Shown piece by piece: positions 8,261-17,487 of a stretch of DNA of 64,000 bases; position 1 is the first letter of the stretch, and the number at the start of each line of letters is the position of its first letter. Position numbers and translations under genes: made by a program. The notes under the pieces were generated by a model. It saw nothing but the letters and a program-made list of their open reading frames with translations. It ran no database searches and was not told the DNA's origin. Source of the DNA: Winogradskyella thalassocola (lineage in GTDB: Bacteria; Bacteroidota; Bacteroidia; Flavobacteriales; Flavobacteriaceae); NCBI RefSeq assembly GCF_900099995.1, contig NZ_FNCZ01000013.1, positions 26,798 through 90,797 of the forward strand, in the 5' to 3' direction.

Positions 8261-9766
8261 TTAGTTTTTAGTTGGAATTATTATTGTTTGAATAGCTTGT
8301 TGATTAATTATTACGCTTACTGTTTCTTCACCTAGAGTTAACATAAAATCTTTTGATTCTTTACCCTCATTGAATATCACAACAGCAATAGTTCCGTCAG
8401 GGTTTTTAGCTGCAGCAACCATTAAGTCTTTTTCTGCATTTTCAACGCCAATAACCTCAGCTCCTGGTCTAATGTATTTACTAAAATGCGCCATGGTGTA
8501 ATACAATGGCGTAAAGTAAACTTCGTCAGCATCCGGATCTACAATTACTGGTGCCACACACCAATTCTCAAACCAGTTTGGACCACCTTGACGATCTAAA
8601 ACCATGTTCCAATCTACCCAACCATCTACCCAATTGTTTAGACAACCAATAATATCTCTTGCGTAACGGTTTACTGGCGCGTATTTTGGGTGTAAATGTT
8701 TGTCTTCTGGCGACGCCCAATCCCAACCCCAATCTGTAGCTTCTTTTTTCCAATACCAAGCATCATCTTGCCACATCGGAATTTCAGAATCTACGCAACC
8801 TTCAGTTTCAATAAGATATTTATCGGGTGCTTTGTTATGTGCGTATTGCAATTCTTCTGGTAAATAATCATACGTACTCTCATACCAATGCACAGCTAAT
8901 CCTGCAAAATATTTTGAAGAGGCTTCATCTTTATACATGGCATCTACCCATTCTTTTATACCTTTTCTGTTTTGGTCGTATCCTAGAATATTGACTTTAC
9001 CGAATCCATCAACTTCTAATTTTGGACCTAAATGGTTTTGAACAAAGTCTGTTTCTTCTTCTGGTGAAAAGTGCATACTTTCCCAATTATTCCCATTTCC
9101 GTGTGGTTCATTAACGGGTGTTAAACCCCAAATATCAATGCCTTCAGCTTTATACGCCTCTAAGTATTTAGAAAAATAAAGGGCGAATGCATCGTAATAT
9201 TTTGGCAATAATTTTCCACCAACATACTCCTTGTTATCCTTCATCCATGGTGGTGATGTCCAAGGTGATGCAATAATGCTAAAGCCATCTTTTGAAATAG
9301 CCTGAGCGTCTTTAATCATTGGAATTAAATCATCACGATCTTCTTCAATGTTGAAACTTTTCATTTCCATATCATCTGCTACAGGTGCATAAGTATAGTT
9401 ATTTAATGAAAAATCACAAGACGCAATATGTGTTCTTGTTAATGAATAACGTGCACCCTCTTCAGCAAAATAAGCTTGAAGAATAGTATCGCGGTTTTTC
9501 TTACTTAACTTATTTAATAAGTAAGCCGAAGATTCTGTAAACGAACCACCAAAACCTGTGATGGTTTGAAACTTTTGTTCTGGTAATAATTTTATAACCG
9601 CTGACGAATCAACTTTTGAAAATTCGGTGATTCTAGTCAGTTTATGTCCACTTTCTGAAGTTTCATAAATTTCAACTTCTAAGCTTTTACTTTCTTTTTT
9701 TTCAGAAGTACAACTCATTACTGTAAGGATTAAGAGTGGAAATATGCTATATCTTGATGTTTTCAT
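8261..9766 (-). CDS. GH30 family glucanase/glucosidase lipoprotein
   Basis: The protein has 501 residues with a lipoprotein signal (LLILTVMSCTSEKK). The GH30 fold is shown by FQTITGFGGSFTESSAYLLNKL near the N-terminus, the acid/base Glu220 in LTPVNEPHGN and the nucleophile Glu322 in IETEGC. A C-terminal beta-domain closes the fold. In glucan loci, GH30 enzymes typically remove beta-1,6-linked glucose branches from laminarin or degrade beta-1,6-glucan. That activity is an inference here, since other GH30 members act on glucosylceramide or xylan. It is probably anchored in the periplasm or outer membrane. The gap of 147 bases to the gene before it contains a small GC hairpin. Confidence 0.85.
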   Translation of the reverse strand: MKTSRYSIFPLLILTVMSCTSEKKESKSLEVEIYETSESGHKLTRITEFSKVDSSAVIKLLPEQKFQTITGFGGSFTESSAYLLNKLSKKNRDTILQAYFAEEGARYSLTRTHIASCDFSLNNYTYAPVADDMEMKSFNIEEDRDDLIPMIKDAQAISKDGFSIIASPWTSPPWMKDNKEYVGGKLLPKYYDAFALYFSKYLEAYKAEGIDIWGLTPVNEPHGNGNNWESMHFSPEEETDFVQNHLGPKLEVDGFGKVNILGYDQNRKGIKEWVDAMYKDEASSKYFAGLAVHWYESTYDYLPEELQYAHNKAPDKYLIETEGCVDSEIPMWQDDAWYWKKEATDWGWDWASPEDKHLHPKYAPVNRYARDIIGCLNNWVDGWVDWNMVLDRQGGPNWFENWCVAPVIVDPDADEVYFTPLYYTMAHFSKYIRPGAEVIGVENAEKDLMVAAAKNPDGTIAVVIFNEGKESKDFMLTLGEETVSVIINQQAIQTIIIPTKN

Positions 9767-9832
9767 ATCTTGATTTTGCTTTAGTTAATTGTTTTTTATA
9801 AATTTTTGAGTGATCTTAAAAACACTCCTAAA

Positions 9833-9848
9833 GTCCCCTCAAGGGGAC
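9833..9848. repeat. Short GC-rich hairpin between two hydrolase genes
   Basis: GTCCCC-TCAA-GGGGAC is a perfect 6-bp stem in otherwise AT-rich DNA. It may trim or pause the transcript between the clan-A hydrolase and GH30 genes. No T run follows on the minus strand, so full termination is unlikely. The word looks like a dispersed intergenic repeat. Confidence 0.45.
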
Positions 9849-9913
9849 AATTCTAATGTTTAATAATGAGGTTTTACTATTTTATTAAGTGGTGTCATTA
9901 ACATTCAAAAAAA

Positions 9914-10963
9914 TTATTCCTTATTTACATTCGTATAAATGTCTTTTACAACATCAAATACTTTTTTCTTGTTTCTATCGATATCAACGATGCCCCAAAA
10001 TTCTTCATTCGGACTACCATCAAAAGGCACTCCTGTACTATTTGGCGCTGTTCCTCCTGTATCTTGCACTTCGTTATTTCCTGCTTTCCACCAACCATCT
10101 GTAAACTGAAATAAGGTAACCCCAGAACAAATATCTTGGCCATTAAAGGTCGCTTTTAAAATAATATCTGTAGCATCAGCTTGTGCCAACTCGTTAATGC
10201 CTTCCTCATAGCCATCTTTGGCAATTTGCATATAACTATCTGCGCCTGTTTCTGCCAAATACATCGGTTTTGTACTGACGTCTTTCCACTCCTTAAAAAT
10301 GGTTTCTGGTCTTACAGAACGGTACACATTCATGCCCCAAACATCTATATTTGGACTCATAGATAATGCTAGTTCTTTTGGCAAATCTCCATGTGCTGTG
10401 GCTACGGGATGTGAAGGATCGTTAACATGAATAACTGCTGCTGCGTCGTTCATGGCTTTGTACCAATTCTTAACATCTCCATCAAACCATTCTGGATGGT
10501 AATTATATTCATTACCTAATTCCCACATTAAAATGGCATTGTGATTTTTAAATTTATTAACGTAATCTATAAACGACCCTGAGAAAATATCATTTTTACC
10601 TCCTTGCTTATAACCAAATCCAATAATTACTTTTAGTCCTGCTTCATTGATTTCATCAAGTACACTTTGGTCTTCAATTGGCGAATAAACTCTAATGGTA
10701 TTAATGCCTGCTTCCACCATTAATTCTAAATCCTGAGTTAAGGTTCCGAAATCTCTTTTAGTAGATTTTCCTTTTGGTACGGGATGATAGCAGATACCTT
10801 TTATAAGATAAGACTCATCATTAACCATTAATTGTCTTCCAGAAACTGAAACGATGTCACTAATTTCTACAACTTCAGAAACAGGTACGTCTTCTTTTTT
10901 TGTTTCATTTTTACACGATACAAAAGCAGCTAAAACAACGGTTAAGAATAAAAGGTTTTTCAT
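9914..10963 (-). CDS. Clan-A (GH2/GH5-like) glycoside hydrolase lipoprotein
   Basis: The protein has 349 residues with a lipobox (VLAAFVSCKNE). A TIM-barrel fold is suggested by YLIKGICYHPVP, GINTIRVYSPIED and GLKVIIGFGY. The acid/base candidate is Glu152 in MWELGNEYNYHPEW and the nucleophile candidate is Glu238 in YLAETGADSY. The WELGNE pattern resembles the catalytic domain of GH2 and some GH5-like enzymes, but the beta-sandwich domains of GH2 are absent. The exact CAZy family is not certain; GH158 and other clan-A families are possible. Its position between GH17 and GH30 lipoproteins suggests action on beta-glucan oligosaccharides in the periplasm. It follows the GH17 lipoprotein gene by 3 bases. 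Confidence 0.65.
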   Translation of the reverse strand: MKNLLFLTVVLAAFVSCKNETKKEDVPVSEVVEISDIVSVSGRQLMVNDESYLIKGICYHPVPKGKSTKRDFGTLTQDLELMVEAGINTIRVYSPIEDQSVLDEINEAGLKVIIGFGYKQGGKNDIFSGSFIDYVNKFKNHNAILMWELGNEYNYHPEWFDGDVKNWYKAMNDAAAVIHVNDPSHPVATAHGDLPKELALSMSPNIDVWGMNVYRSVRPETIFKEWKDVSTKPMYLAETGADSYMQIAKDGYEEGINELAQADATDIILKATFNGQDICSGVTLFQFTDGWWKAGNNEVQDTGGTAPNSTGVPFDGSPNEEFWGIVDIDRNKKKVFDVVKDIYTNVNKE

Positions 10964-10966
10964 TAT

Positions 10967-12259
10967 TTAATCTTTTTGGTACTCTGTGTTTGGAACTAAT
11001 ACGTCCTTCATTAAGTCGTCGAGATTGCCATTATAGGTTTTGGTTATTGAATTACCATCTCTAGTTAAACCTTCAAAAACACCTTCATCGACCATATTCC
11101 ATAAGGGATATTTTGCTTCTCCTTTTAAATTTATTAGTCCGAAGTGATTTTCTGAACCCAAAGGATTTTGTCCATCCTTCCATTGTTCATCAAAAGCTTC
11201 AAAATAGAAACATGAAATTTTTTCCTTATTAGTCCATTCGCGTAGGTGCTTGTAATACAATCCTTGCTTATATTCATCTGTCGCTCTAGAACCCTTTTTT
11301 CCATACTGACCATTAGATACTGATGCCCAACCTGTTTCACCAATATGGATTGGTTTATTGACTCCAATACTCGTCATATAGTTTGACACACTATCATACT
11401 GTCTTTTTGCAAAATCTAAAGCACGCAACATAGCTGCATCAACCTTTTCTTTATCCGATAAGTTTTCTTCGTTTTCTGGAACTTTCCAAAAGTCAGAGTT
11501 ATAATGCGATTGGTGATATGGATAGGTATGCATCGAAATATAATCGACGGCATGGGCTATTTTTTCTAAATCCTCTGTATGGTAACTTGGATCGCCTCCT
11601 CCCCAAGAAGAGAAATCATCTGAGCTTGTAATCCATAAATCTTGTGATAGTTCACCAGCCTTCTTTAAATCTTGAAGATGATTTACCCATTTTAAAATAA
11701 TCCAAGGTTCTACATAATAACTTGTAGCCCATTTTACCATAGCTTCGTTTCCGACAGCTAAAACTTTTACAATATCTGGATATTGCTTAGCCAACTCAAC
11801 CGCTGTATTTACTTCAACAGGATTTCGTTCGCTCTCTGCGTTATGATTTGGTTCTCCATGCTCCCATGTGAAAGCATTTTGGCAATCGATCCAAATTCCG
11901 AGCATAACATACATTTCGAAAGTAGTATCATCTTTTTTTAGTTCTGTTATTGCTTTAAGAACGTTTTCGGCTTGTGCAAAATGAACATTATAAGTTCTTA
12001 TGACTTTTATGCCCATTGCGCTTAGGATTTTCATATCGTCTTTAAGCTCTGGGATTGTGGGTTGCGCTTCCCTTTGTTTTTCTCTGTAACCTCCGTAAGA
12101 AATTGCCAAATATTCCGGATTACCTAATATATCTTTTGCACTCAAAATTGGTTTTTCTTTTACGGGTTTTGCGTTACTTGCTTCCTTGTTAGCATCCTTA
12201 CATGAAATGACAAGTAGCATTGCAAAAACATATACTCCAAATTTTAAAATATCTTTCAT
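10967..12259 (-). CDS. GH17 family beta-1,3-glucanase lipoprotein
   Basis: The protein has 430 residues with a lipoprotein signal (AMLLVISCKD), so it is exported and anchored. GH17 signatures are the acid/base Glu172 in AVGNEAMVKW and the nucleophile Glu308 in HIGETGWASVSNG, plus SMHTYPYHQSHYN in the barrel. It is longer than the cytoplasmic paralogue at 5936-6820. Insertions surround the active site and there is a C-terminal extension of about 40 residues. The expected role is degradation of beta-1,3-glucan at the surface or in the periplasm. The gene lies 14 bases downstream of the phosphorylase gene and 3 bases upstream of the clan-A hydrolase, within one operon. Confidence 0.8.
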   Translation of the reverse strand: MKDILKFGVYVFAMLLVISCKDANKEASNAKPVKEKPILSAKDILGNPEYLAISYGGYREKQREAQPTIPELKDDMKILSAMGIKVIRTYNVHFAQAENVLKAITELKKDDTTFEMYVMLGIWIDCQNAFTWEHGEPNHNAESERNPVEVNTAVELAKQYPDIVKVLAVGNEAMVKWATSYYVEPWIILKWVNHLQDLKKAGELSQDLWITSSDDFSSWGGGDPSYHTEDLEKIAHAVDYISMHTYPYHQSHYNSDFWKVPENEENLSDKEKVDAAMLRALDFAKRQYDSVSNYMTSIGVNKPIHIGETGWASVSNGQYGKKGSRATDEYKQGLYYKHLREWTNKEKISCFYFEAFDEQWKDGQNPLGSENHFGLINLKGEAKYPLWNMVDEGVFEGLTRDGNSITKTYNGNLDDLMKDVLVPNTEYQKD

Positions 12260-12273
12260 GTTGAGTTTTTATA

Positions 12274-15200
12274 TTATTTCTTTACAGATACTACAATTTT
12301 ATTAACCTCACCTGTACGATTGAAAATTTTATCGCTTGTTTTTGCATCAAGTTTTAAATCCTCAAATTTCACAGAAGAACCATCATTGTATATCACTTCA
12401 ATTTTATTTTCGTCTTTCAGTTTATAAATAATTGGCACTTGACAGTACGTAAAACAAAGAGATCCTTTTTCGAGTTCAATCGTTTTTAACGCTTTATTGA
12501 TGTTTGTATAATGAAAGTCTTTAGAATCTTTTAAAAACTCTTCAGTTCTTAATAATCTTGGATTAAAAAAGAGTTTTCCATGGTCTACAAAAACGCCTAA
12601 TTCCCCAAAACGACATAACACATCTTCTTTAACCTGACCTGTCATTCCTGGTTGTTGTGCTCCTTTTCCACCTGGTGTGTGTGAATAGGGATCTGTTGGA
12701 AACGCACCATATAATTCTGGTGATTTATGCGCTCCAATCCCTTCATTAATTTCGTAATAATGCTCTAATAATCTACCGATAGTTTCTTCACTCTCATTGT
12801 TATTTACAGCTACTAAACAGTTTTCTTGTACTGCTAATAACAATTTGGAAACCATGTGCCAATAAATAGACCCTAATCCTTCGTAGCCATAGAAAGTACC
12901 TGAACGACCCGTAAATGATTTGTGATCGAACATCTCTTCAAAAATGTCTAATAACAATGGTTTTTCAGCTTCAATTAAGGCATCATATTGCCCATCTGGT
13001 AAGTTTTGTAATGCTGCTTTTAAACTGTCTGCATTATTAAAAGTACCGTTAAAGTGGTATTGACCAATACTATCTTTTTCTATAATCTGCGTATTTCCAT
13101 CAGCAATCAATTGCTTTAATAATTGAGACTTCTCAACGGACTGCGCAGGAATATTATTTTTATCTACAAACCGTGATAATTGTTTATTTGGATATAAAAT
13201 ATAACTGTATTGATCTGCTCTAAATAGCGCACTTGCTTTTAACGCATCCAATAAAGTTAAAGTCTCTTTTGGCTCTAAATAACCTGAACTTAAAACAGCC
13301 ACTTGCCCTTCTAACATTTCTGGTAAGTAAGAAATTGAAACTTCAGTGTCATTTTTAACCGTCATTAAGTTGTAAGCGTGATATAAATTATCTGCGCGCT
13401 TATTAGCTTTAATCGTATGGTCTAAATACTGTTTTAATACGTTGAAAAATTCCAATAAATCAGCTTTTGAAATTGCTGCTTTATCACTTGTAAATCCTGC
13501 TTCATAGATTTTTAATCTATAATCACTTCCGGCAGTACCTAAACCATCTAAAATAGTTTTCCGTTCTGTATCCGATACGTTTCCTGATAACACTGCGGCA
13601 TTAGCATTCAATGTTGAAACGACACTCTCAAAGAACGTTTTTAGCTCAATTGAAAGGTTATATTCTGTCTCTGATGCATTTTCTACAATACCTTCAAAGA
13701 AATTGATAAATCGTCTTAAATAATATAAGGTTACCATCGACACTCCGTTACCCACTAATGCGTTGTTGGCATCGTTCCATTCTGGTCGTTGTGTATTTAA
13801 CCAAATGCCTCCTTCTGGAATAAAATTAGACACTTTAGCTAAAACTGTAGCTAATAGTTTTTCGATTAAATTGACTTTATGGATGAAGTAATTCTCATCT
13901 CTCAATAAAGCACCATCGGCACCTAATCTTTCTTTTACTAGGTTGATTTTATTATGTAACTCGTGATCAAAATCAATAGTATCCTTAGGATTATTTAAGG
14001 TGTCTTGATAACTCTTAATCTTATAAGGTACGTTCGCATACACAAATACATCTTGCGTAAAACTGTCCGATAATTTATGAGGATAATGTTTCTCAATAAA
14101 CTCTAAAAACTTCAATAAGTAAATGATTTGATGATCTCCCCAATACCCAATGTAAGACCATGGGTCATCTTCTTCAATCGCTTCCCAATCAAATCCATCT
14201 TTTGTAACACGGTAAGGATTATACCCTTCAAAAGTCGTCGCGTTAAAAAACTTATGAATCATCCCTTCCATAAAAGCAGGATAAGAATGCGCCAGTGTTT
14301 CCCAATTTTGGAAAATATCTCTCCAGTTACCTTCGTAATCTAAGATTTTAGACCCATCTATTTCACTACGTGTGTTGATAGAAAACTTGTTCCAAGGTCG
14401 ACTTGGATCTCCATGTCTTCTACTAAATTTTAAGGGTAAATATTCGTAACATAATCTTTTGAAATTGCTATCATCATCTTCATCAGCAATGTCTTTTATA
14501 TAATCTACCTTAAAAAGGTCTGGTAAATTATTTAAAATATCTTCTTTACTTTTTGAAACCTTTACATTGGCCTTAGCCATATATTTAAGAAAGTCTTCTT
14601 TTTCGATTTGATAATCATCATCAAAAATTCCACCTCTCATAATGTTGAAAAGCGTATTGGCGAAATGTCTTGTATTTCTTAATTGGTCATCTCCTAATTG
14701 AATACCATCAGAAGCTCCAACGAGTTGTAAAAGGTTTTTTGTACCAGCATCTATGTCCTCTTGAATAAGTTCTTCAAGATTACTATTGCTTTTTATTTTT
14801 TCAGAAATAGTGTTAATCGCACTAATTGTTTGGTTGACGTTTGCCACAAACATCCAGCTGCTTTCTACATTTGGTTCTAAACTTAAATCCTTAGACACAA
14901 AATAAGCTCCTTTTTCAGCTCTAATATCTTCTTCTTGAGAAATGGCTTTACCTTCTCTGAAGTTATTTAACTGTAAAGAGGATATTAAATGTGTAGGATT
15001 ATCTATTCCTGAAAACCAAACGGTATTCGCTTTCAACGCTTCACTTGGTTCTGCTTTATCTACAATTATTGCACTCAAAGCAAAAATACCAATGCCAGAA
15101 TCCGTTTCTAATTCACACTTTTTGTAAGCATCAATTAAATTACTCGTCGCATTTTGAAAAACGGATGTTAAACCATACGGCAAAACATTTTGAATCCCAT

Positions 15201-15735
15201 CTAAAATAGTCAACTCAATTTTTTTACTCGAATTATTTATAATATTGGCTTTTCTAACAAATCCAAATTGGTCACTAGTGTTCCATTCGTATCTAAACGT
15301 CAATTTTAAATCTTCGTTTATTTCTTCAAAAAGCAACTTATTACCGTAACTATTTTTATAAAGATTTCTCTTAGTTGCATAAACACCTTGGTAGCGGTTT
15401 GAAAACGGCTCCCATAAAAAGGTCTTATCATCTTTATGAACCTGAACTATTGTTTTACTACCAGTGGTTTCTAAAGATTCCGTTATTTTATCATCTGTAT
15501 AATATGGAAACAATGCATTATTTGCATCTTTTCTACCAGCTGTTAAGGCTCCATTACTGGAAATAAACATCCAGTGATTAGAATTACTTACGAGACTCAT
15601 AAAAAAGGGTCTCATTTTATCACTGTTAGAGATTTTGTAGTAGTCTTCATTATGAAGTGATACAAGTTCTCCTTTGACTTCAAACTCATCATTTGAAGCT
15701 CTATTTTTTCCTATATATATGGGTTTTTTTGTCAT
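12274..15735 (-). CDS. GH149-type beta-1,3-oligoglucan phosphorylase
   Basis: The protein has 1153 residues and no signal peptide. Its layout resembles GH94/GH149 phosphorylases: an N-terminal beta-sandwich (about 1-330), a helical linker, an (alpha/alpha)6 barrel and a C-terminal jelly roll. The barrel contains PEWNDANNALVGNG, with Asp655 the likely general acid. Phosphate and substrate-binding residues probably lie in GAQQPGMTGQVKEDVL near the C-terminus. GH149 enzymes split beta-1,3-gluco-oligosaccharides with phosphate to give alpha-glucose 1-phosphate, which saves ATP. It is the first gene of the second unit, right after a strong terminator. The family call rests on length, motifs and context, and GH94-like alternatives are less likely. 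Confidence 0.75.
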   Translation of the reverse strand: MTKKPIYIGKNRASNDEFEVKGELVSLHNEDYYKISNSDKMRPFFMSLVSNSNHWMFISSNGALTAGRKDANNALFPYYTDDKITESLETTGSKTIVQVHKDDKTFLWEPFSNRYQGVYATKRNLYKNSYGNKLLFEEINEDLKLTFRYEWNTSDQFGFVRKANIINNSSKKIELTILDGIQNVLPYGLTSVFQNATSNLIDAYKKCELETDSGIGIFALSAIIVDKAEPSEALKANTVWFSGIDNPTHLISSLQLNNFREGKAISQEEDIRAEKGAYFVSKDLSLEPNVESSWMFVANVNQTISAINTISEKIKSNSNLEELIQEDIDAGTKNLLQLVGASDGIQLGDDQLRNTRHFANTLFNIMRGGIFDDDYQIEKEDFLKYMAKANVKVSKSKEDILNNLPDLFKVDYIKDIADEDDDSNFKRLCYEYLPLKFSRRHGDPSRPWNKFSINTRSEIDGSKILDYEGNWRDIFQNWETLAHSYPAFMEGMIHKFFNATTFEGYNPYRVTKDGFDWEAIEEDDPWSYIGYWGDHQIIYLLKFLEFIEKHYPHKLSDSFTQDVFVYANVPYKIKSYQDTLNNPKDTIDFDHELHNKINLVKERLGADGALLRDENYFIHKVNLIEKLLATVLAKVSNFIPEGGIWLNTQRPEWNDANNALVGNGVSMVTLYYLRRFINFFEGIVENASETEYNLSIELKTFFESVVSTLNANAAVLSGNVSDTERKTILDGLGTAGSDYRLKIYEAGFTSDKAAISKADLLEFFNVLKQYLDHTIKANKRADNLYHAYNLMTVKNDTEVSISYLPEMLEGQVAVLSSGYLEPKETLTLLDALKASALFRADQYSYILYPNKQLSRFVDKNNIPAQSVEKSQLLKQLIADGNTQIIEKDSIGQYHFNGTFNNADSLKAALQNLPDGQYDALIEAEKPLLLDIFEEMFDHKSFTGRSGTFYGYEGLGSIYWHMVSKLLLAVQENCLVAVNNNESEETIGRLLEHYYEINEGIGAHKSPELYGAFPTDPYSHTPGGKGAQQPGMTGQVKEDVLCRFGELGVFVDHGKLFFNPRLLRTEEFLKDSKDFHYTNINKALKTIELEKGSLCFTYCQVPIIYKLKDENKIEVIYNDGSSVKFEDLKLDAKTSDKIFNRTGEVNKIVVSVKK

Positions 15736-15821
15736 CGGTAATTTAATATTCTAATCGTATATTTTTTAAGATATACTATAACTAGCGTTTACTATAAATG
15801 AATGCTTAATAAAACTTTTAA

Positions 15822-15846
15822 AAGGTCGAGCTATTAGCTCGACCTT
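15822..15846 (-). terminator. Intrinsic terminator between the GH16 and phosphorylase units
   Basis: AAGGTCGAGCT and AGCTCGACCTT form a perfect 11-bp stem with a 3-base loop. TTTT follows on the minus strand. It lies 36 bases past the GH16 stop and separates the susCD unit from the phosphorylase unit. Confidence 0.9.
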
Positions 15847-15882
15847 AAAAAACAACTAATTCAAACAAATATTTATTCTTTA

Positions 15883-17475
15883 TTATTGATATACTCTTAT
15901 ATAATCAACTTCCATTGAATCTTCTGTAAATGCAGAATCAATATCTCCTCCTAAAGTCCCACCCATTGCGACATTCATTATAAAAAAGAAGTCTGCGTTA
16001 AAAGGGAAATCAGGATTATTAGTTAAGGTTACTACAGGCACATCGTCAACAGTAATTTTTATAGAAGCTGCACTCCATTCTATACCGTAAATATGGAATT
16101 CAGTTGCTGTATCGGCAACATCTAAAGATTCACCATAGCTAGCGCCTGCATTGGTTCCATTATCAAACCAATGGAAAGTCCCTATTGTTCTACTTTTATC
16201 CCAGCCAACTTGCTCCATAATATCCATTTCACCACTTTCTGGCCAACCTACAGTCTCATTATTTGCACCTAACATCCAAAGTGCTGGCCAAGTCCCTTCA
16301 GCAGAAGGTAGCTTAGCTCTAATCTCTACTTTTCCATACGTAAATTCCTGAAGTCCTTCAGATTTAATTCGTGCTGATGTATAGCCACCATTTCCAGTTG
16401 CTTTTGCAGTGATTTTTAAGAAACCATCTTCTACAATTACGTTTTCAGCATTATCCGTATAATTTTGAAGTTCCCAATTTCCCCAACCATCATCACCAGT
16501 ACCTAAATCGTAAGTCCAATTTGCTGGATCAGGTGCTCCGTTTGTATCAAATTCATCAGCCCAAACCAATGTATAATCAGTACCGGCTTCTTCTTCTGAA
16601 GTTAATATTACAAACCATGCGTTAGTATCAGTTCCTATAATTTTCAACATCATTTCTGTAGCTGATCTTTCTAAAATTTGATAGCTATGATTACCACCAA
16701 CATAAAACCCTAAATACCCTTTATCTGCAAAAGACAATGTTTCTTGTCCACCTGGCGCTGTTAACGTCCATGTATCATCGAAATTAGGTAATGGGTAACT
16801 TTCATACTCGCCACCTGGATTTGCTGTCCATGGTGTTCCAAAATCTTGATCCATAGGACCACTTTGTCCAAAGGCAGTATCATTAGTAATATAGTTAACG
16901 GTTCCATCTGAGTTAAATACTAATCTATCATCATAGACTCCCAAGCCAACTTTGTCAAAAGGTGGAGCAGCCCACCAATCTGGTGTTACAGCATCCGCTG
17001 GGCCAACTCCTAAGTGACCAGTAGTTTCAGCTTTAACTCTCCATGTTTTAGATCCATCTCCATATAACATCTCTGTTAAATCTGCAGGTGGAGAATAATC
17101 TGCAAATACTTCTACATCAATAGTTGTAGACGTTGAATTACCAGCAGTACCAATGGCTATAACTGTTACAGTATACGTATGGACACCCTGTGTCGTAAAA
17201 CTAAGAGATGTTGTTCCTAAAGGTGCAAGTTCTTGACTTCCACCATTAGAATATTTATAAGTAATTGCGTTATCTGCCGTTGCCGTAAAATTAACTACAC
17301 CAGTACCATCTCCATAAGGGTTGGTAGCATCCAGACCGACTATTTCTGCAGAAACTTGTAAGTTAGTAGGAGCGGTTATATCACCAAATTCGTAGTTTTC
17401 TTCTTCACAACTTACCATCAACGTAAGTGATAGGAAAAAAAGCATTACATATTTTAAATTTTTCATGTTCTTCAT
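15883..17475 (-). CDS. GH16 laminarinase lipoprotein (endo-beta-1,3-glucanase)
   Basis: The protein has 530 residues with a lipobox (SLTLMVSCEEE). A PKD-like immunoglobulin domain covers about 35-125. An LGVGP/WW module, also found twice in the neighbouring binding protein, covers about 135-295. The C-terminal GH16 domain is at about 300-530. The catalytic ExDxxE motif is GEMDIMEQVG with Glu416, Asp418 and Glu421. This arrangement fits a GH16_3-type laminarinase at the outer-membrane surface that makes oligosaccharides for SusCD. It is the last gene of the susC operon. Met4 would also give a valid signal peptide start. Confidence 0.9.
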   Translation of the reverse strand: MKNMKNLKYVMLFFLSLTLMVSCEEENYEFGDITAPTNLQVSAEIVGLDATNPYGDGTGVVNFTATADNAITYKYSNGGSQELAPLGTTSLSFTTQGVHTYTVTVIAIGTAGNSTSTTIDVEVFADYSPPADLTEMLYGDGSKTWRVKAETTGHLGVGPADAVTPDWWAAPPFDKVGLGVYDDRLVFNSDGTVNYITNDTAFGQSGPMDQDFGTPWTANPGGEYESYPLPNFDDTWTLTAPGGQETLSFADKGYLGFYVGGNHSYQILERSATEMMLKIIGTDTNAWFVILTSEEEAGTDYTLVWADEFDTNGAPDPANWTYDLGTGDDGWGNWELQNYTDNAENVIVEDGFLKITAKATGNGGYTSARIKSEGLQEFTYGKVEIRAKLPSAEGTWPALWMLGANNETVGWPESGEMDIMEQVGWDKSRTIGTFHWFDNGTNAGASYGESLDVADTATEFHIYGIEWSAASIKITVDDVPVVTLTNNPDFPFNADFFFIMNVAMGGTLGGDIDSAFTEDSMEVDYIRVYQ

Positions 17476-17487
17476 GTTTTTCTTTTA

